From Lichtheimia corymbifera B2541 (lineage: Eukaryota; Mucoromycota; Mucoromycetes; Mucorales; Lichtheimiaceae), in assembly GCA_000697475.1 (NCBI GenBank), contig JNEU01000317.1:1-42345 (forward strand): a DNA stretch of 42,345 bases, written 5' to 3'. The first letter of the stretch is position 1. Each line of letters opens with the position of its first letter. Made by a program: the position numbers and the translations under genes. The notes below the pieces were generated by a model that was not told the DNA's origin, ran no database searches, and saw only the letters and a list, made by a program, of their open reading frames with translations. Positions 12,661-22,661 of the stretch are shown one piece after another.

Positions 12661-14005
12661 CACGTGGTGATAGGTGACATACCATCGTTTTAAGAGAAAG
12701 CTTAGCATTTGTATCTTCGATGATAAAGGGAATCCGTTCTTTGCTAGAGTTGAGCGCTTTTAGGAAAAACTCTCGATAAATGTTGCCATCATTGTAGCTG
12801 ATGCGGCTGTCATATTTGTGATCCGTGAGAATTTGGTGAATTCAAGGATCCGCGAATCCTGTTGAGTCATTTGCAGATATTCCATACGGAAGCCTGGAAT
12901 GGTGTCGACTGTTTTCGAGCCACCAGATCCGTCTGCGTCTGCGAATTCCAATAGGTAGACCGCGAATCTGATCCGTGTTTGATCATCAGATGAATCAAAA
13001 ACGCGTTGTATCGTATATAGATGTTGGTCTTGTGTTTTTTTGATGATGGCATGCCGAACACGCAGTTGACTTTGCGATGTACCAGTGAAAATCAGAAACA
13101 CCGCACCAAAGTGGCATGCGCTTGTGTTTGTCGAATATCGAATCCTGCCGTTGGCCTTGAATCTGATGACAGTGCAAGCAATTAGGTTTGATATTTCTTG
13201 TATGTATGCAGGGTTACGCTTACCCAATATGATAGAGTCATACAAAGTCGGTTGACCTTAGGTTCGAATAGGCATGTACTTATGCCACCTGCAAACGAGA
13301 TCCTAATTCCTATCAGACTTGGCATCCCTATCATATATAAATGATAACTACAACACAAAGGGCCCATCAAGGAACACAGCCAAATGTCAGTAGGCACCAT
13401 CGAGCACTTCAAGTGGTAAGGCAATGATGTGAGCTACATAATAGATGAAAACAAAAGAGATGGATTATGAATACCGTCATTATGGGAATCACACAAAGTC
13501 TCTCCTTGGGACTTACCAATCGCCATTGACGATGATGGTGATGATATGCATACAAGTAGAAAGATTGGTGACCACAGCCTTGTTTATAGTGAGTGGGCGT
13601 GGGAATTGTTGTCATGATGGATCGATCTGATAAAGTGGTCAAGCATCTTGGAGTACTTCGTCGAAGCGATGGAGAATCAACAGTTGATAAATCCCCCTGC
13701 GCTTGAAATATAGGTCTCATGGCACGCATCGCCCGTATAAAGGCCCAAAAAGGCTTCACGTAGCAGGTTGTGCTCGTCATTCAAAATGTCGAAGAAGGGC
13801 TGATACGGTGCCGTCCACATGGTCTTTGGTGGTGGTGGGAGGACAGCATTCGGCTCTTCATAGTGGTGGTAGATATCATCGGAATCCCAGAGTCGTCATA
13901 TTCGGAAGAGCTGTTGTCGTCTTCCTCAAAGCATTCTTCATCTTTGTCATCGTGTTCCATTTGCTACATGGTTTTGAGCAAGGAGAGGAAGCAAATTATG
14001 CATCC
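12640..14005 (-). pseudogene. Probable decayed intron-bearing gene, family not recognised
   Basis: On the minus strand a protein-like track continues with several interruptions. In order it includes PKTMWTAPYQPFFDILNDEH, NLLREAFLGLYTGDACHETY, QLLILHRFDEVLQDA, then a donor-acceptor pair at 13514-13436 (gtaagt...gtag). Next come ALPLEVLDGAY, HLAVFLDGPFVL and QPTLYDSIIL, a second intron (gtaagcg...catcag, about 13224-13161), then FDSSDDQTRIRFAVYLLEF, and finally YDSRISYNDGNIYREFFLKA and ERIPFIIEDTN. In-frame stops lie between these blocks near 13640, 13410, 13350, 13290 and 13255, and at least one frame change lies near 12830. Good splice sites with broken frames suggest a decayed gene. An intact gene with introns I failed to place remains possible. 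I do not recognise the family. Confidence 0.45.
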
Positions 14006-14738
14006 AGCATAACTTGTTCCGTAACGACTTGTTTATTGACCACCTGAAAGAAAGATTAATATGATAAGGCAATCCAAACGACAATAAAAGATACACACCT
14101 TAGATCTTAGGTGGATTTGGATTGCGAGAAGGAAAAAAAAGATAATGTGCCAAACAAAGACATGAAAGAGATGAAAACTACTGAGAGAGAAACAATGACA
14201 TTCTTTAGCTTATCTGTGATAAATGGCCAGCGAACCAAACTTACAAGGAAGCAAGAAAATGGAAAGAAACACCCAAGCAATGATAAAATGAATAAAGCGA
14301 ATAAAGAATGAGAGAAAAGCAATGTCTGAAGAAGATGTTTTAAATAGAAAGAGAACTGCTAAGGAAAGCATCAAATCCGCGAACATGCATAAAACGCAAA
14401 ATGGATCTATCAATCATATCATGTGATTTACACGCCGAGCCCAAAGCTATGTACTAGCATATGCTGTAGACCCCAAACGGACCCATGTATTGATAAATGA
14501 CACTTGGCACTATTAGCACGTAGGCGAACGTAGATAAAATACTAACTTGAGGATCAGTAATTCCTTCAGGTCCAAAGGCACAAACACACCTTTTGCAGTT
14601 TCATATCCTTGTTTCACCTTAGCTAAACACCCTCAAGGCATGATTGCGTTTGCGTAATAAGATTAATTGTTTTCGATAATGTCAAGTTGTAATGCACTTT
14701 TTTTTATTTCATATCTATTTACTCGCTTAGTTGCATAT
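14006..14738. other. AT-rich intergenic stretch
   Basis: No gene supported. It is AT-rich. The plus-strand open frame at 14111-14311 is Lys/Glu/Thr-rich low complexity without motifs. It holds the 3' flank of the peroxiredoxin gene. Confidence 0.45.
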
Positions 14739-15540
14739 CTAGTTGGCCTTCTCAAAGTATTCCTTGGATTGCTTGACATCGGGCTTGATGGTAGCGCTAC
14801 CCTTTTGCCAGCCAGCAGGGCAAACTTCACCGTGTTCGTCAGTGAATTGGAAAGCTTCGACCAAACGCAAGACCTCATCGACGCTGCGGCCAACGGGGAG
14901 ATCGTTGATGGTGATTTGTCTAACGGTACCCTCGGGAGAGATGATGAACAAACCTGGAGTAGAGGTAACCAAAGTTGATTAGCACGTGATTACAAAAAAC
15001 CTGTTCTTATCCTTTATCCCAATACATACCACGAAGGGTGACACCAGCATCCTCAAGCAAGACACCGTAGTCACGAGCGACCTTCTTGGTCTTATCAGCA
15101 AGGATGGGGATGTTCATTTCACCAAGACCACCTTGCTTGCGGGGGGTGTTGATCCAGGCCAAGTGAGAGAATTCTGAAACATAGCGTATGAGTATCACGC
15201 GTTATTTATCATAGTGAGCTTATCAGACAACATACCAGAGTCGCAAGAAGCGGCAAGGACAGCAGTGTTCAAAGCCTCGAACTCCTTGACGCGCTCAGAG
15301 AAAGCAAGGATTTCGGTGGGGCAGACGAAGGTGAAGTCCATGGGGTACCAGAAGAGGACAACGTACTTGCCCTTGTAGTCAGAGAGGGAGACATCCTTGA
15401 ACTCGCCATCAACAACAGCGGGGAGGGTGAACTCGGGAGCAGGCTTTTGGACTTGGGCAACTAGATAGTAGTGTTATATGTCAGTGACATGTCAAAAGAA
15501 AGCCATGGGAAAACAAGACGGCGTGGAAAAACTTACCCAT
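14739..15540 (-). CDS. TSA1: Typical 2-Cys peroxiredoxin (thioredoxin peroxidase)
   Basis: Reduces hydrogen peroxide and alkyl hydroperoxides using thioredoxin, mainly in the cytosol. Exons 15540-15537, 15460-15236, 15173-15030 and 14953-14739 join to 195 residues, the usual length. The peroxidatic Cys48 lies in DFTFVCPTE and the resolving Cys169 in [12 protein letters not shown] plus the C-terminal YF motif (KEYFEKAN) mark the eukaryotic type that is sensitive to over-oxidation. The first coding exon is only ATG plus one base, followed by a GTAAGT donor. This is supported because the next exon begins with the expected [15 protein letters not shown] element lies 57-64 bases upstream. Identification is very secure. 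Confidence 0.96.
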
Positions 15541-15596
15541 TTTTGAAAGTAGAATAAAGAAAGATACTACTTGAGTCGGGGCTCCATCTCCGTCCC

Positions 15597-15604
15597 TTTA
15601 TATA
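15597..15604 (-). promoter_or_regulatory. TATA box of the peroxiredoxin gene
   Basis: Reads TATATAAA on the minus strand, about 57 bases before the start codon at 15540. Confidence 0.6.
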
Positions 15605-15606
15605 TT

Positions 15607-17052
15607 CTTGCTGAATACTCGTGACGCGTGGAGGCTGTTTTTGAGGATGCGCCCTTTCAAGTGATTAGTAACAGCCAATCACGAAAAGAAATTTGAGACA
15701 GCGGAAGCTGTGATGTATACCTACTTTTGGTGGCGGCGATCCATACAATCCACATTCACAGCCTATTTGTCAGTGATGGAAGCCGTAAGAAAGGAAAAGA
15801 AATAGATTGGATAGACCGGAAATCCGCATCGGATCCTACCCGATGTTCTCATGTCATGCTTTTCTCTTCAATAGTAACACCAACATCATCCCAGCTTACC
15901 TTTTTCTTTTATTTCCCTTGTCGTCCCTTGATCCTTTGACAGCTGTGTGTCTGTATGTGTGTGTTGTCGTCTGCATTGCATACCATGCTGCATACAATTG
16001 CATGTACCAATCAGCGTACGGATAGCTCCATTTGTAATGATCGATAGCACCAAGAAACATCCTTTGTGCCACAAATCTTGATATCGGCAGAATGATCATA
16101 CTGTAGATGTGTTATTCTTTTTGTTTCACCTTGGATAAGCCAAGTACCACGTTGTGCCAGCTGTCGTGCTCCATACATGCCTCTAAAATCGAACACGCCA
16201 TATGACAGAAACATGAGACATCCATGACACTGACGACAAGCAAAACATTGACCCCACCTTATCGTGTGTTTCTTTCATATGGTGATGCAGCAACAAATGG
16301 GGCATCTTGTCAGTGAACCGATGGGCGCCATGCAGCTAATGGTGGTCGATGAGAGAACGCCGTTGAAAAGATAGTGTTGCTATGGTCGTATCCAGGTGGG
16401 TGTCCTATGTTTGACATCCATTCTTCAATATGGCGAACGACAATGGTGCGTGGCTCATTGTATGGGTGGTCTTAAAAGGTGCACTTCTCTCTTTATTGGG
16501 AATCATTGTTATGCAGCAGTGTCATAAGTAATATGTATGTAGTTGTTATCATTCGATTTACTCGCCAATAAAAGATCTTGAACGACAACCTTACATGCCA
16601 TTTTCATAACTTAAGCATTGATGCATGAGAGGAACTTCAAGCGACCTTCCACCAGTATAGCCGGGAGCAACCAATTAATGTCACATCAACCTGGGTTGCA
16701 TAGCTCGATGTTGTTGAGTGATAGAGAACTGCCACTGTGTATAAGTTTTTCCATCCGGTATACAGCCTACCAACTATAGGAGTTGCCGATATACAATAGA
16801 TCAGCCATTGTCTTCTGCTAAAAGCCAATTCATCTTTATTGAGCAATCCGTATAAAAAGAAATGCAATAGCTACAACTATCATCTCCGTATCCAACAGCA
16901 TGGCATTGATATCAACATTATGTAAATGCCGCTGTTTCTCAAAATGGCAGTGGTCTGATGATTTAGCATGATCTGATATCGAGATGATGACACTGATAAC
17001 AATATTCACATATGCGTAAAACGATTTGTTCTATTATGCTGGCAAACAATAT
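15607..17052. other. Long stretch without a supported gene
   Basis: About 1.4 kb between the peroxiredoxin promoter and the end of KTI12. Two minus-strand open stretches look faintly protein-like (16011-16214 with RGMYGARQLAQRGTWLIQG, and 15896-16099 with DHYKWSYPYADWYMQLYAAW), as does 16637-16867. I could not join them through convincing splice sites or match them to a family. They may be chance, a relic or an unrecognised gene. Confidence 0.35.
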
Positions 17053-18130
17053 TTACTCGAGGTTTGTATTGAGGTATTCTACAAAGATATCGGCTAATCG
17101 TTCTGTGTCCAAGGTTGTCCGCATCTTGTTGATGGATACAAATTGCTTCCGTAGTCGTCGTAGTTCTGAAAGAGTCACTGTCCGAGATGGGTTGATGACC
17201 TTTTGTGATGCTCGAGGAACCACCATAGGCATTCCACCTGCTCCAAATTCCTTTTGTCCTTCCACAACCGCATTGATAATCTCCAATGTCACTTTATCCA
17301 GCTCGTATACGTAATTGGTGGTTGAAACGGGTTTCTAGAATCCATCATAAGCAACAATGGAAAGATTCCCCCTCTTGTTTTCCATCACACTTACCGAGAT
17401 GGTCGATTGATTGGGTGGTGGTGGCTTTCTAAGGATAACAGCGTCCCACATCTTGTCTCCAGGTACATCCGCATCATCGAAAATCACAGTAAATAGCGGT
17501 GAATCCCATCGGTTACGAGCGTCTGGTTCTTCATATCTCGTCACCAATTCATCAAAGCTGTTAAGATGTTGTCAGCATATAAATCCACTTATATTCCAAT
17601 GATATATACATACACTTGCTCGTCATAACCAGCTTCTCCTCGAGCCTTGTTCCATTCTTTGGCCATTGCCACAGGTGTTCCACAATGAACCTATCCCTTG
17701 TAATCAATACAATGCCTCTCTTTCCCCTCCTTATCCATCCACTTACAACACAATGAGGCGTACCAATAGCACGTGCAACACAGTAAAGCTGATATCGAAA
17801 ACCTTTGATATAGTTCATGCCATCAGCGATCACAATATCATCCTTGGAGAGTAGTCGTTCAACTGCTGATAATAAAGCACCACGTGCCTTTTTCTCTTCA
17901 CGTGCCTCTACATGTCTACCTGTGAGCATACAAGGTTGTGCATAGAGTGGTTTATATATATGACTACCTCGATAAGCTTCTTTGGATACGTTGAGGGAAT
18001 CGTCGTTGACAATGTGAATGCGCATGGATCGGCCATCAGCAGAGAGACGTTGGAGCATATACTGCTTGATCTGGTGTGCTCTTTGTGATTTGCCGCTGCA
18101 TGGGTGGCCTGTGAGTACGATCAGTGGCAT
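17053..18130 (-). CDS. KTI12: KTI12-like P-loop protein (Elongator partner)
   Basis: Kti12 is a small P-loop ATPase, related to the tRNA-Sec kinase PSTK, that works with Elongator in wobble-uridine modification of tRNA. Exons 18130-17968, 17919-17747, 17690-17614, 17557-17395 and 17334-17053 join to 285 residues (about 313 in yeast). The Walker A motif GHPCSGKS starts at residue 8. Further family blocks are VNDDSLNVSKEAY, EEKKARGALLSAVERLLSKD, VIADGMNYIKGFRYQLYC and the C-terminal KVTLEIINAVVEGQ. Intron 1 is 48 bases and contains no stop, so retaining it would insert 16 residues without a frame change. I prefer splicing because the family has no such insert. The gene is divergent from cyclophilin. 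Confidence 0.92.
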
Positions 18131-18660
18131 AGTGGTGCTTGAAAGTAGTGGAGAAAGAAGAGAGCAATGAACCCCGTGACTGTGGAGACGCAGTATATCG
18201 TGAATGATTTACCATAGGAGTGTGTGTGGAGCATGAAAAAGATGACATGAAGAGCAACCACGTGAATGAGTACTTGTAGAATAGAGGTTGACTGATTGTT
18301 AATAGGTTCACATGACCTTTTTCTCTTTTTCTGTTATGATGGCTGGATGTTTTACTCCGGCGGTCAATGCAAAACGAACATGATGGTGTGGTGGTGATGA
18401 TGGCATATTTTATCCCAGTAAACGGCTCGGGTCCCACATCGTTATTGGGTTTTTCCCACACAAGCACAACATTGCATTGAACCACATAAAAGGTAAAGCG
18501 TACAATCACCGTTCTCCTTTCCAACCACCATCACCACCACCTCCTCTCTCAGAACCCCCCATTTTAACCACACACACAAACAACATCCCTTCTAGTTTAG
18601 AATGGGCGCAGAAATAACACGAAACTTGGGGGGTCTATGACATCGCATACACTACTGCTC
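18131..18660. other. Intergenic region between divergent KTI12 and cyclophilin
   Basis: About 600 bases between divergent start codons, presumably holding both promoters. A minus-strand open frame overlaps it (18036-18524) but looks like a shadow. No gene supported. Confidence 0.5.
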
Positions 18661-18666
18661 ATCGCG

Positions 18667-18676
18667 TATATAAAAG
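18667..18676 (+). promoter_or_regulatory. TATA box of the cyclophilin gene
   Basis: Reads TATATAAAAG, 55-64 bases upstream of the cyclophilin start codon. Confidence 0.65.
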
Positions 18677-18730
18677 CTTCACTGCATTGCTCACAAGTCG
18701 GATACTCATTACCTCTTCTTTCTCTAAAAA

Positions 18731-19493
18731 ATGTCTCATCCCAAGGTAAATGATATATCCTCAAGTTTTCTGTTTGGCCAGTTATTCATCGTCATGTATT
18801 ATCTCTAGGTTTATTTCGACGTCTCGGTGGATAAACAACCACTTGGTGTAAGTATCTATCCACGCAAGTCAGTCTCTTCTAGTAGTCGTCGCTGTTACTG
18901 ATGAGCAATGTTGATATATACGTGTAGCGTATCACGATGGTTCTCTTCGATGATGTTGTTCCCAAAACTGCTGATAACTTCCGTGCCCTTTGCACTGGCG
19001 AGAAAGGCTTTGGCTACCAGGGCAGCATTTTCCACCGTGTCATTCCTCAGTTTATGCTCCAGGGTGGTGACTTTACCAACTTCAACGGTACCGGTGGCAA
19101 GTCCATCTATGGTAGGTTGTCATCCCTTTTCGTTGTTGTAGTAGTTGTCAAAGATATTAATCCCCATCCTAGGTGAAAAGTTCCCCGATGAGAACTTCCA
19201 ACTCAAGCACACCAAGCCTGGTCAGTTATCCATGGCTAACGCTGGTCCCAACACCAACGGTTCCCAATTCTTCATCACCACTGTCCCTTGCCCATGGTTG
19301 GATGGAAAGCATGTTGTTTTTGGTGAGGTCGTCGATGGGTAAGTAGTATATGTCATTGAGGAAATTCGCCTTTTATTGACATGACGCGTATATCTTTTCT
19401 AGCATGAACGTTGTCTCCGAGATTGAAAAGCTTGGCAGTGCAAGTGGTAAACCTAAAAAGGAGATCAAGGTTGAAAAGAGTGGTCAGCTGTAA
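18731..19493 (+). CDS. cypA: Cyclophilin A, peptidyl-prolyl cis-trans isomerase
   Basis: Catalyses proline cis-trans isomerisation and is the usual cyclosporin A receptor; cytosolic type, with no signal or extra domains. Exons 18731-18745, 18809-18847, 18928-19111, 19173-19338 and 19403-19493 join to 164 residues, the standard single-domain length. Catalytic and drug-contact blocks are intact: [15 protein letters not shown] (Arg, Phe and Gln of the active site), [16 protein letters not shown], and [16 protein letters not shown] with the cyclosporin-binding Trp. The first exon encodes only five residues (MSHPK). A polyadenylation-like AATAAA follows at about 19554. The next gene starts only 135 bases downstream. 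Confidence 0.96.
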
Positions 19494-19628
19494 AAAAATG
19501 ATCCATCGAGTAGTTGATCATCTTTAATACCATTGTCATAGTGTATTGTTTGAAATAAAAAAGCAAATGAAATTGCACAACGCCTTATCTCTTTTACTTG
19601 GCACACACACTTTATTTATATATACACC

Positions 19629-20863
19629 ATGCCTCCTTCTGTCAAAGGCTTGCTCATCGACCTCAGTGGTACCATTCACATTGACTCCAAAGCCATTCCA
19701 GGTGCTGTAGAAGCTGTTAGAAAGCTACGTGCAAGCCATATCCCTTTTCGGTAAACAAGAGTACACCACCTCTAAACTATGTTACGTTTTATTCATCGCA
19801 ATGTGAATGAACAGCTTTGCTACCAACACTACAAAGACATCGTCGCGTAAACTGGTGGACAAGCTCAATGCCATGGGTTTCGGCATTCAAGAACACGAGG
19901 CAAGTATAGTATATGATGTCGTTATAGCTACGTTGCTTATTTGTTACGATCTCCACAGGTGTTTACATCACTCTCAGCATGCCGCGACCGTGTATCTCAG
20001 TTAAGGTGAGGATAGTGTTTGGGGGAGATCCCTATCATGGTGCATGCATATGCTTACAAGGGATCTATATCGAACGCTAGACCATTGCTATTAATGGAAG
20101 AGGCTGCTATGGAGGAATTTGAAGGCATGGATACAAAGAATCCCAACGCTGTGGTGATCGGTCTGGCCCCATCCAAGTTTCGATACGATTTGGTAGGTGG
20201 CGGCGGCATGAAAAAACAATGAAATGGGCTTTGTGTTTATCCCATCTAATCGGGTATGGTCTTTAGATGAACGAAGCTTTCCGGTTGCTTATCAATGACC
20301 CATCAGTACCATTGATTGCTGTACACAAGGCCAAGTACTTTGCTGACAAGGATGAAAAGCTTTCCATGGGCCCTGGAGGATTTGTACAAGGTAATAGAAG
20401 CTGCGTATAACGGATCGGAACAACTGGTTGCTAACTGTGATTGGTGGCTCCTCTATCAGCTCTTGAATATGCCACAGGCCAAACAGCCACTGTGGTTGGG
20501 AAACCCACTCGTAGCTTTTTCGAGCTCGCACTTAAGCAAATGTAAATATCCGTAGGATGGTGCTAGTAAAGTGATACTAATATATCATTTTTAGTGGGAT
20601 GGAAAGCTGCCCTCAGGATGTGGCGATGATTGGTGACGATGTGAACAATGACTTGGGCGGAGGTGCAAAGGAGCTTGGTATACAACGATTTCTAGGTATG
20701 GATGGATTGGGCTGATAGCAGCAGTAACCATTTAAGCTAATGTTGCTTTTTCATAGTCCAAACTGGCAAGTATCGTACCGGTGATGAACAAGGTCATGAA
20801 GGTGTCCGTGTATTTCCCTCAGTGGTAGAAGCGATTGAAGATGTATTGCAGCAACATGCATAA
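19629..20863 (+). CDS. HDHD2-like HAD-superfamily phosphatase
   Basis: A HAD-superfamily hydrolase close to animal HDHD2, a probable phosphatase of unclear substrate. Exons 19629-19750, 19815-19899, 19959-20005, 20081-20192, 20267-20390, 20460-20541, 20595-20695 and 20757-20863 join to 259 residues, matching my memory of human HDHD2. Motif I is IDLSGTIH, with Ser at the usual second Asp, as I recall for HDHD2/LHPP. Motif II is FATNTTK, a Lys lies near VVGKPTRSFF, and motif IV is MIGDDVNNDLGG. NPNAVVIGLAP is a strong family block. Intron 2 (19900-19958) starts GCAAGT after AG, a GC-AG intron. Intergenic space from cyclophilin is 135 bases, with a tatatata run right before the start. Confidence 0.92.
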
Positions 20864-21179
20864 TATCGAATATAGATTTGTTATTTACATACACCTGCTG
20901 CTGTTTCAGGGGACCTAAAGTGATAAATGCTGAGAGCTGATTTTTACCAAGATGGGGGTGTGCACATGATTGCTTCACACATGAGCAATGTCAAATCCAC
21001 TTATACTTTGATGCTGACATGTTGGGACCTTGTTTCTTTTTTCACTGATATATAGTATTTTAGCCCAACGACGACGATAACTGGTGAAACATGACACTAA
21101 CAAACAACGTGCCGGTCCAATCCGGGAAGATGTGCAGCTGAGTTGTAACGATGAATCACTTTGTATCAGCATTCCGCAA

Positions 21180-21187
21180 TATAAAAG
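21180..21187 (+). promoter_or_regulatory. TATA box upstream of the CPA1 leader
   Basis: TATAAAAG, about 120 bases upstream of the uORF start at 21308, followed by a pyrimidine-rich tract (about 21220-21250) typical of a fungal transcription start region. The exact transcript start is unknown. Confidence 0.55.
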
Positions 21188-21307
21188 GAAAGATAGGGGT
21201 ATTGATTGGGAGGCGCAAATTTTTTTCTTCTCTTCCTTTTTCACTCTTCAAGACCTCTCGGAAAGAGAAACCCCAACTTGTTAAAACTCTAGGCGTTTAC
21301 GCTATTC

Positions 21308-21456
21308 ATGTATATTCACGCTTTCGAAAAGTGCTCAGCCGACTACATTTGCGATCAAAGTATGTGTCTTGCTTTTTTATTTCTTATTTATCGCCTACAT
21401 CATACTGACATGGATCTTGCTTTTATATAGTCTGGAAATCCTCTGGTAGCTTCTAA
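21308..21456 (+). CDS. Arginine attenuator peptide uORF of CPA1, intron-split
   Basis: A 25-residue upstream ORF. Exon 1 is 21308-21359, the intron 21360-21430 (donor GTATGT, branch-like tactgac, acceptor atatag) and exon 2 21431-21456. The spliced peptide has Ser10, Asp12, Tyr13, Ile14, Asp16, Ile18, Trp19 and Lys20, the core reading [13 protein letters not shown]. This aligns residue for residue with the Neurospora arg-2 and yeast CPA1 attenuator peptides as I remember them (CQDYISDHIWKTSS in yeast), including the Asp at position 12/13 needed for regulation. In those fungi the nascent peptide stalls ribosomes when arginine is high, blocking access to the main start codon. Its ATG has a poor context (T at -3, T at +4) while the CPA1 ATG 17 bases downstream has A at -3 and G at +4, fitting leaky scanning. 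Confidence 0.9.
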
Positions 21457-21473
21457 ATCATCTTATTATCATC

Positions 21474-22661
21474 ATGGTCTCTCTTCGTCAACAAAAGAAA
21501 CTTAACAACAACAACATTGCAACATTGACCTTAAAGTCGGGTCAATCCTTCACTGGTGTATCCTTTGGAGCTGACACCAATGTCTCTGGTGAAGCTGTGT
21601 TCACTACTTCCCTCGTTGGTTATCCTGAATCCATGACCGATCCCTCATACACTGGTCAAATCCTTGTCTTTACTCAACCTCTTATTGGTAACTACGGTGT
21701 GCCCGGTCCCGTCAAGGACGAATATGGTCTCTTCAAGTACTTTGAATCTGAAAAGATCCAGGTTGCTGGCATCGTTGTGAATGATTACGCCACACGATAC
21801 AGCCATTGGACTGCAGTCGAATCCCTTGGCGAATGGTGCAAGCGATTCAATATCCCTGCCATCAGCGGCGTTGATACAAGAGCCGTTGTACATATTTTGC
21901 GTGAACAAGGATCCACTCTCGGTCACATTGGTATCAATGGTGCCAAGCCAGTATTTGCTGATCCCAATGCCGACAATTTGGTCGCCAAAGTATCGACACC
22001 TGTGCCTGTTGAATACAACCGTGGTGGTGACATCAAGATTGCAGTGATTGATTGTGGTGTCAAGCAAAACATCTTGCGATGCCTTGTCAAACGTGGTGCT
22101 CATGTGATGGTTCTTCCTTACAACTATGACTTTTTGAAGGATGCTGATGCATTTGATGGTCTCTTCATTTCCAACGGTCCTGGTAGCCCAACCACATGTC
22201 CCGAAACCATTGCCCATTTGCGCAAGGCCATTGATACCTTCAACAAGCCTATCTTTGGTATTTGCATGGGTAACTTGCTCCTCGGTATGGCCGCTGGTTT
22301 GGATACCTACAAGCTGCCATTTGGTAACCGTGGACACAATCAACCTGCCTTGCATGTTCAAACCGGTCAATGCTCTATCACATCTCAAAACCATGGCTAT
22401 GCTTTGAATGACAAGGCCATGCCCAAGGGCTGGAAAAAGCTTTTTGTCAACGCCAACGATGGGTCCAATGAAGGCATTTGCCATGAGACTCTCCCTATCT
22501 TTTCAGTCCAATTCCATCCTGAAGCCAAAGGTGGTCCACAAGACACCGAATACCTTTTCCAAGAATTTGTTGACCTCGTTCGTGAAGCCAAAGGCAAGCA
22601 AACCAAGGCTGCCGTTGCTGAACCACAAGCTACCAAGATTCCTGTTCCTGTCGTCGCATAA
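21474..22661 (+). CDS. CPA1: Arginine-specific carbamoyl-phosphate synthetase small subunit
   Basis: The glutaminase subunit that feeds ammonia to the large subunit for carbamoyl phosphate in arginine synthesis. It is a single exon of 395 residues (411 in yeast). The N-terminal small-subunit domain carries [20 protein letters not shown] and [15 protein letters not shown]. The C-terminal class I glutamine amidotransferase domain has the Cys nucleophile in FGICMGN, SQNHGYA, and the His/Glu pair in [10 protein letters not shown]. Oddly, the usual GHQ just after the nucleophile reads GNL, so the glutamine-contacting Gln (Gln273 in E. coli CarA) is Leu here. The dense, intron-free, C-rich codon use fits a well-expressed gene. 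The leader encodes an attenuator-like uORF, so arginine control at translation is likely. No fusion to a large subunit is present. Confidence 0.95.
   Translation: MVSLRQQKKLNNNNIATLTLKSGQSFTGVSFGADTNVSGEAVFTTSLVGYPESMTDPSYTGQILVFTQPLIGNYGVPGPVKDEYGLFKYFESEKIQVAGIVVNDYATRYSHWTAVESLGEWCKRFNIPAISGVDTRAVVHILREQGSTLGHIGINGAKPVFADPNADNLVAKVSTPVPVEYNRGGDIKIAVIDCGVKQNILRCLVKRGAHVMVLPYNYDFLKDADAFDGLFISNGPGSPTTCPETIAHLRKAIDTFNKPIFGICMGNLLLGMAAGLDTYKLPFGNRGHNQPALHVQTGQCSITSQNHGYALNDKAMPKGWKKLFVNANDGSNEGICHETLPIFSVQFHPEAKGGPQDTEYLFQEFVDLVREAKGKQTKAAVAEPQATKIPVPVVA

Noticed and set aside
13255..13275. tRNA B-box-like ggttcgaat
   Set aside because: No matching A box or cloverleaf could be drawn around it.
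14111..14311. 66-codon Lys-rich open frame
   Set aside because: Low-complexity AT-rich sequence without conserved features.
21645..22484. 279-codon minus-strand open frame
   Set aside because: It lies wholly antisense to CPA1, whose family motifs are unmistakable; a shadow of biased codon use.
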